DNA of 28,571 nucleotides from Gammaproteobacteria bacterium (GTDB lineage Bacteria; Pseudomonadota; Gammaproteobacteria; Pseudomonadales; Cellvibrionaceae). The position numbers and the translations under genes were made by a program. Numbering within the stretch: position 1 is the stretch's first letter; each line of letters opens with the position of its first letter. Under the pieces are notes generated by a model. That model was not told where the DNA came from and did not search any database. It was given only the letters and a program-made list of their open reading frames with translations. Location: assembly GCA_021151835.1 (NCBI GenBank), contig JAGKWO010000050.1, forward strand, positions 1-28,571. Direction: 5' to 3'. Positions 25,018 through 28,571 of this stretch are shown here, piece by piece.

Positions 25018-26805
25018 ATGCCAAATATAGTGCATCTTTATATAAATGATAAATTATTTTCTATTGATAAGTCTTCATCTGCCACCTTTAAGGTTCTTGA
25101 GTGTGACAATATTGAAATACAAATTTTAGAGTTTGATGGTGAAACAAAATATTTAGCTTTTGTTGAGGATTATGAAGCTAATTTATTCATGACCGAAGAT
25201 GAAAGTAAGCTGACAACAGGGAAGTCAAAATATTTTTCCGAAAGTTTTGGCTATTCCTGTATAAGGATATACGCAGAGGAAGTTATTTTATGTTCTATTG
25301 TGTTCGATGTGAGCGCTAGAAAATTAACGGCTGATCAAGCCAGAAAGATGATTACATATTTGGTGGATAAGACCAATAGTTCTTCTGTAGTTAATGCTTG
25401 TCTTTCTAGATCAGCGGTCCCCTTCGGTTTTGAAAAAAGTCTGGACACTGAACCCGAATCTATTATTAGTAGCGTAGAAATTCTTCTTAATATTTTTCAA
25501 AAGTATCGAGGAGTCATAGAGAAGAATGCTAGGCAAAGACTAATTCCTATTAAATCATCAATTGGCTCAAGGAATATTTCAAATTTTGAAATCGACGCTA
25601 TTGATATTTTACAAAATCTCGATTCTTTGATCCCATCTGATGGTTTGGGAGATGTTACGCTCAGGGGGAGGAATTACTCGATAAAAAGTCTCGATGCGGT
25701 TGGGTTAAGCCCAACAAATAATGTTATTGAGAATCAAATTTTGCTGGGCGGGTTATATTATTCGAGAAAAAAGCTCGGGGATCTTCTGGATTTATTAGAT
25801 GGACTCCCTAAAGATCAAGACAATAATATTGTCGGATATGAGTCATTCAGTCGTTTACTGCTGTCTTTAACTGCATCCGGAATGTTTACGAGATGCAGGA
25901 TTGCTGGGGAAAAATTATTAGATTTAATCTATTTTTTTGAGAAGAAGCTGGAGGTTAAATATTGTGGTGAAATAAAGCCAATAATGACTCCTTTTGTTCG
26001 GGGATCTAGAATGTATAAATCCTTATTTGAACAGATGGCGGAGGTTTACAGTATAGGTCGTCCATGCTTAGGGAATATTAGATTTTTCATGAAAATGAAA
26101 TCGCTATCTAAAATATATGAGGTTTTTTGTTTTTACCATATTCTTGAGTTTTTTCATAATAATGAATGGCAATTGCTTTCTGTGACCAGGCATGAGGATG
26201 AAGACTTTATTGACGTTATTCCAGCTTCAGCTGTATTCAAAAAAGGAAATTTATTGATCGACGTCGAATATGAGAAAAAAATACATCCTTATAGTATTCA
26301 GACTAGGCATTTTGATTTGGTTGACGTTTACCATACATCTAATTCTGATTTTCCATTTTTCACTCCCGATTTTGTTATTAAGCTGAATAAAGATAATCAT
26401 ATTCGCTATTTAATATTGGATGCAAAATACAGTACTGGAAACACTGTTAAAACAAAACATATTCCAAAAATATACGAAAAATATTTTGAGGGTGTGGCCG
26501 TTTTCGATGCCCAAAATAATATAACGACTAATGCTCCAATATCAGCTGTTATTGCCATATTTCCAATCGAGCATAATGCTTCTAGGTATCTTTCTCATTG
26601 GCCGTACCAAGGAATTTTTAATAAAATTCCTCGAATACCAGCTATTGGAGCTTCTCCACTTACGACTGATTCGGATAGTGTGTTTTACGACTGTATTGAA
26701 AGATTGCTAGAGCTATCGTTAAAAACTATTCATGCCACCGATCAAAATCCCACATCGAGTCAATTAAAAAATGATAGAGGTTCACCAATTTTAAGCTTTC
26801 ATTAA
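25018..26805 (+). CDS. DUF2357/McrC-like protein with PD-(D/E)xK nuclease domain
   Basis: The product (595 residues) is the likely effector of the system. Its first two-thirds match the DUF2357-like organisation in general layout, with strand-rich N-terminus and helical middle (for example GGLYYSRKKLGDLLDLLDGL). Its C-terminal third has the nuclease core: a helix SLSKIYEVFCFYHILEFF, then TPDFVIK with Asp451, then LILDAKYS with Asp468 and Lys470, which together fit PD-(D/E)xK. McrC-type nucleases depend on the McrB NTPase for cleavage. The ATG at 25018 lies five bases after the upstream stop. A TTG at 25003 that would overlap is less likely. Base use is AT-rich like its partner. Confidence 0.85.
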   Translation: MPNIVHLYINDKLFSIDKSSSATFKVLECDNIEIQILEFDGETKYLAFVEDYEANLFMTEDESKLTTGKSKYFSESFGYSCIRIYAEEVILCSIVFDVSARKLTADQARKMITYLVDKTNSSSVVNACLSRSAVPFGFEKSLDTEPESIISSVEILLNIFQKYRGVIEKNARQRLIPIKSSIGSRNISNFEIDAIDILQNLDSLIPSDGLGDVTLRGRNYSIKSLDAVGLSPTNNVIENQILLGGLYYSRKKLGDLLDLLDGLPKDQDNNIVGYESFSRLLLSLTASGMFTRCRIAGEKLLDLIYFFEKKLEVKYCGEIKPIMTPFVRGSRMYKSLFEQMAEVYSIGRPCLGNIRFFMKMKSLSKIYEVFCFYHILEFFHNNEWQLLSVTRHEDEDFIDVIPASAVFKKGNLLIDVEYEKKIHPYSIQTRHFDLVDVYHTSNSDFPFFTPDFVIKLNKDNHIRYLILDAKYSTGNTVKTKHIPKIYEKYFEGVAVFDAQNNITTNAPISAVIAIFPIEHNASRYLSHWPYQGIFNKIPRIPAIGASPLTTDSDSVFYDCIERLLELSLKTIHATDQNPTSSQLKNDRGSPILSFH

Positions 26806-26956
26806 GTTTTTTTCATGGTGTCAGTCGTAAGGTATGATGTGGCTTTTTATTTGATGTTCATCACTTGCTATCTGAACGGGATTTTTCTCTGAGTGTTGTT
26901 AATAAGTTAAATGTAAGCAATATCGCGAAATATTTTTTTAATTATTTAGAAAAATT

Positions 26957-26961
26957 AGGAG
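26957..26961 (+). promoter_or_regulatory. Strong Shine-Dalgarno for a TTG start
   Basis: AGGAG lies six bases upstream of TTG at 26968. It decides the start of the following gene, since a GTG at 26961 is in another frame and no ATG in the right frame lies near. Confidence 0.75.
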
Positions 26962-26967
26962 TGAATT

Positions 26968-27462
26968 TTGGAAGTTTCATCATTTATAGAAATATGGAAA
27001 TGGTTTACTTGGTTACCTAAATTTTTACTTAGAAAGATTTTTAGCAAAGAACGATTGTCTAATCTTATATATATTGATATTCGACCTCGGCATGAGTCCT
27101 TTCATGTCTCGCTTAATGATATCTCTACATACGATGTTTATTTTCAAATAATTAATATGACACCTTTTGATATAGAAATGGACAGGGCGGAGATTCGTTT
27201 TAATATTGCTGGGATCACTTTTACGCATCTGCACATTAAAAAATATAGGCTATTAGCTGGCCAAATAGGAGATCTATTAATAACTGGAAAAATTGATCAT
27301 CAATTAGCGGTACAGATATCGCGCCTTAAAGAGAGTAATGCTAGTAGTGCTAATTTATATTGCGTTTTTAGTTGCGTTTTACACGATTTTGAAAAAAATG
27401 AATTTCATCTTTCTGGTATTCATCCAAGATATATGGATTATCTTCCTAAAGTGTCTAATTGA
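26968..27462 (+). CDS. Hypothetical 164-residue protein linked to the NTPase/nuclease pair
   Basis: I do not recognise this family. The N-terminus has a tryptophan-rich, basic amphipathic stretch (FIEIWKWFTWLPKFLLRKIF, residues 6-25) that could lie on a membrane or pack on a partner. The remainder alternates hydrophobic and polar residues as in a beta-sandwich, with blocks YFQIINMTPFDIEMDRAEIR and ITFTHLHIKKYRLLAGQIGD. No catalytic motif was found. It begins 162 bases after the nuclease gene, has its own strong ribosome binding site and TTG start, and shares the AT-rich composition. Position suggests an accessory component or an independent island gene. Its end overlaps the convergent Imm11-like gene by 8 bases. 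Confidence 0.7.
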   Translation: MEVSSFIEIWKWFTWLPKFLLRKIFSKERLSNLIYIDIRPRHESFHVSLNDISTYDVYFQIINMTPFDIEMDRAEIRFNIAGITFTHLHIKKYRLLAGQIGDLLITGKIDHQLAVQISRLKESNASSANLYCVFSCVLHDFEKNEFHLSGIHPRYMDYLPKVSN

Positions 27463-28105
27463 GAATAACTCCTGATTTAAATTCTATTCCTTTTAGCTGG
27501 TTTTTTTCAACGGCATTTTTCAATATTTCACTGCAATAAATTTCTAGATAGCCGTCATCTGCCGTTCTGAATAGAGCCATCTTATTTATTTTATGGCTGC
27601 TAGAATAAAGTGATTTCACTTCACCCAGATCATTTTTATTGCTGGCGCTTTTATCTGTTTCAAAAATCTCATCTGCTACTGATAGCACGTTAAAAATAAA
27701 ACCATTATTGCCCTCATAAGTAATGGGAAGAAATTCACCATGTTCTGCAATTATTGGACTAAGAACCTCATATGCAGCAAGAGATAAAAATAATCGGCCA
27801 TTACGAACCATAATGTCTGGCATGGTCACTCTGATTGATGCACCGAGATTTTCAAAGTTTATATCGAATGGTTGCCAGCTATTGAGATAGCGCTTTGGTG
27901 CCCTGGCAAAATGAAATTCAGTTTCATGGCCTAATGCTTTACGAACTCGCTGCCTATCAAGGACAAATGATTTGTAGTGCCTGGAGTCGGGTTGAATGGC
28001 GTAGAAGCTATGAGAGGACTTCTCATTTGTTTTAAGGGCGCTTTGATGGATTGCTGAAGCAAGCGAAGAGGTGTTGGCGATTTTTTCAGTATGTGGATGT
28101 GTCAT
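27455..28105 (-). CDS. Imm11-family (DUF1629-like) immunity protein
   Basis: The product (216 residues) resembles Imm11, proteins that protect against polymorphic toxins. Family-like features are WQPFDINFE, then VTMPDIMVRNGRLFLS, AYEVLSPIIAEHGEFLPI, GFIFNVLSVADEIFE, and a C-terminal half with MALFRTADDGYLEIYCSEIL followed by AVEKNQLKGIEFK. The start at 28105 (MTHPHTEKIA) is chosen because AAGGA lies about 9 bases upstream on this strand. An in-frame ATG at 28165 would add 20 residues. No toxin gene is recognisable in the window, so it is an orphan here; a partner could lie beyond the right edge. The gene ends with TAG overlapping the convergent upstream gene. Confidence 0.72.
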   Translation of the reverse strand: MTHPHTEKIANTSSLASAIHQSALKTNEKSSHSFYAIQPDSRHYKSFVLDRQRVRKALGHETEFHFARAPKRYLNSWQPFDINFENLGASIRVTMPDIMVRNGRLFLSLAAYEVLSPIIAEHGEFLPITYEGNNGFIFNVLSVADEIFETDKSASNKNDLGEVKSLYSSSHKINKMALFRTADDGYLEIYCSEILKNAVEKNQLKGIEFKSGVILN

Positions 28106-28250
28106 AGATAAAGTTCCTTTTTGAGACGGTTCATAGGTGAAATGAAGCTGGCTGGATTCTAACAAGTATTTTTAATTGGAGCTGTGTTGTACGGTGACAA
28201 TCGTTACATTTTTGCGCGTGCCTTTTAGGTCATTTAGTGGTTATCCACGC

Positions 28251-28511
28251 ATCCGCGGCTGCGCTACCTATGGTGCCCGAGTTTTCTCTATCTCCCTATC
28301 AGCTATTAAACATATTGTTGTATTAGTGAGCCGGTCGATTTAAAAACCATCAGAAAGTTTTGAGGTTTTGAGATTTTTGGCCTTTTAAAATCTTTTGAGG
28401 GGCGGAGGTGCGCGGAAAAAGACGCGGATCCGCGGGTGAAATTTGTAACTTTATGATTTAAAAGCTTTATTTGTTTTTGGGTATCCGCGGAAGTAGTTAT
28501 TTTATCCGCGA
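28251..28511. repeat. Dispersed ATCCGCG(G/A) motif repeats
   Basis: ATCCGCGG occurs at 28251-28258, 28428-28435 and 28483-28490, and ATCCGCGA at 28504-28511. The last two copies begin 21 bases apart and both are preceded by T (TATCCGCG). Spacing is otherwise irregular, so this is a dispersed motif, not a tandem array. Short G/C-rich motifs stand out against the AT-rich background. Confidence 0.6.
28423..28434. repeat. 12-base perfect palindrome CGCGGATCCGCG
   Basis: A self-complementary 12-mer that embeds one of the ATCCGCGG copies. It is a potential protein-binding palindrome; a related CGCGG sits 8 bases upstream at 28411-28415. Confidence 0.6.
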
Positions 28512-28571
28512 ATTTTGGTTTTTTTCCGAGGATGCTTTTTTGTACAAGTACCTTCTTTATTTCTCTATCTC

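Larger units (their letters stand above)
28106..28571. other. Non-coding, motif-rich right edge
   Basis: No convincing gene is seen in these 466 bases. They are largely AT-rich but interrupted by CCGCGG-containing motifs (listed separately) and one near-consensus DnaA-box-like string TTATCCACG at 28241-28249. The bases just above 28105 should hold the promoter of the Imm11-like gene; I could not define its boxes. Confidence 0.5.

Noticed and set aside
28241..28249. DnaA-box-like TTATCCACG as evidence of a replication origin
   Set aside because: Only one near-consensus box, and no dnaA, dnaN or replication initiator gene in the window.
1..28571. CRISPR array, rRNA, tRNA or insertion sequence
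   Set aside because: No regularly spaced repeats, no rRNA or tRNA-like sequence and no transposase gene were found.

Overview
The window looks like a chromosomal segment of a gammaproteobacterium, most likely in or near Cellvibrionaceae/Pseudomonadales. The basis is the smc-zipA-ligA order, a ligA-linked lipoprotein, hemB and an MksBEF operon, which together recall Pseudomonas and Cellvibrio-type genomes. The assignment rests on gene content and protein signatures only; no database search was possible.

Layout. (1) 23-8967, plus strand: housekeeping block with smc (chromosome condensation), zipA (FtsZ membrane anchor), ligA (NAD-dependent DNA ligase), a lipoprotein resembling lytic transglycosylases, a conserved protein of unknown function and hemB (5-aminolevulinate dehydratase, zinc-type cysteine site). 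(2) 9003-15328, plus strand: a small membrane protein with a DUF3012-like tail, then a compact MksF-MksE-MksB operon, an alternative SMC-type condensin related to Wadjet JetABC. No MksG/JetD nuclease gene follows it, which fits a chromosome-maintenance role better than plasmid defence. (3) 15397-21578: a minus-strand response regulator with its receiver domain at the C-terminus, then on the plus strand a DUF815 AAA+ ATPase, ovoA (ovothiol biosynthesis) with a clear terminator, a RibD/DHFR-fold protein and an exported serine hydrolase of the class C beta-lactamase/NylB family.

(4) 21579-22498: about 920 bases with no convincing intact gene. It holds an inverted repeat and a minus-strand start-less open stretch that ends like a PEP-CTERM sorting tail, probably a gene remnant. 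(5) 22499-28105: a visibly AT-rich, probably acquired accessory block. A coiled-coil McrB-like NTPase is followed 5 bases later by a DUF2357-type PD-(D/E)xK nuclease, then by an unknown 164-residue protein with a TTG start and a strong ribosome binding site. A convergent Imm11-like immunity protein overlaps that gene at the 3' ends. The NTPase/nuclease pair has the architecture of McrBC-type (type IV-like) restriction and recalls the coiled-coil nuclease tandem (CoCoNuT) class. It is the best candidate here for an uncommon defence system. (6) 28106-28571: no gene seen; repeated ATCCGCGG motifs lie in AT-rich DNA.

The left two-thirds is chromosome maintenance and primary metabolism. The right end is an accessory/defence island inserted downstream of the serine hydrolase gene.
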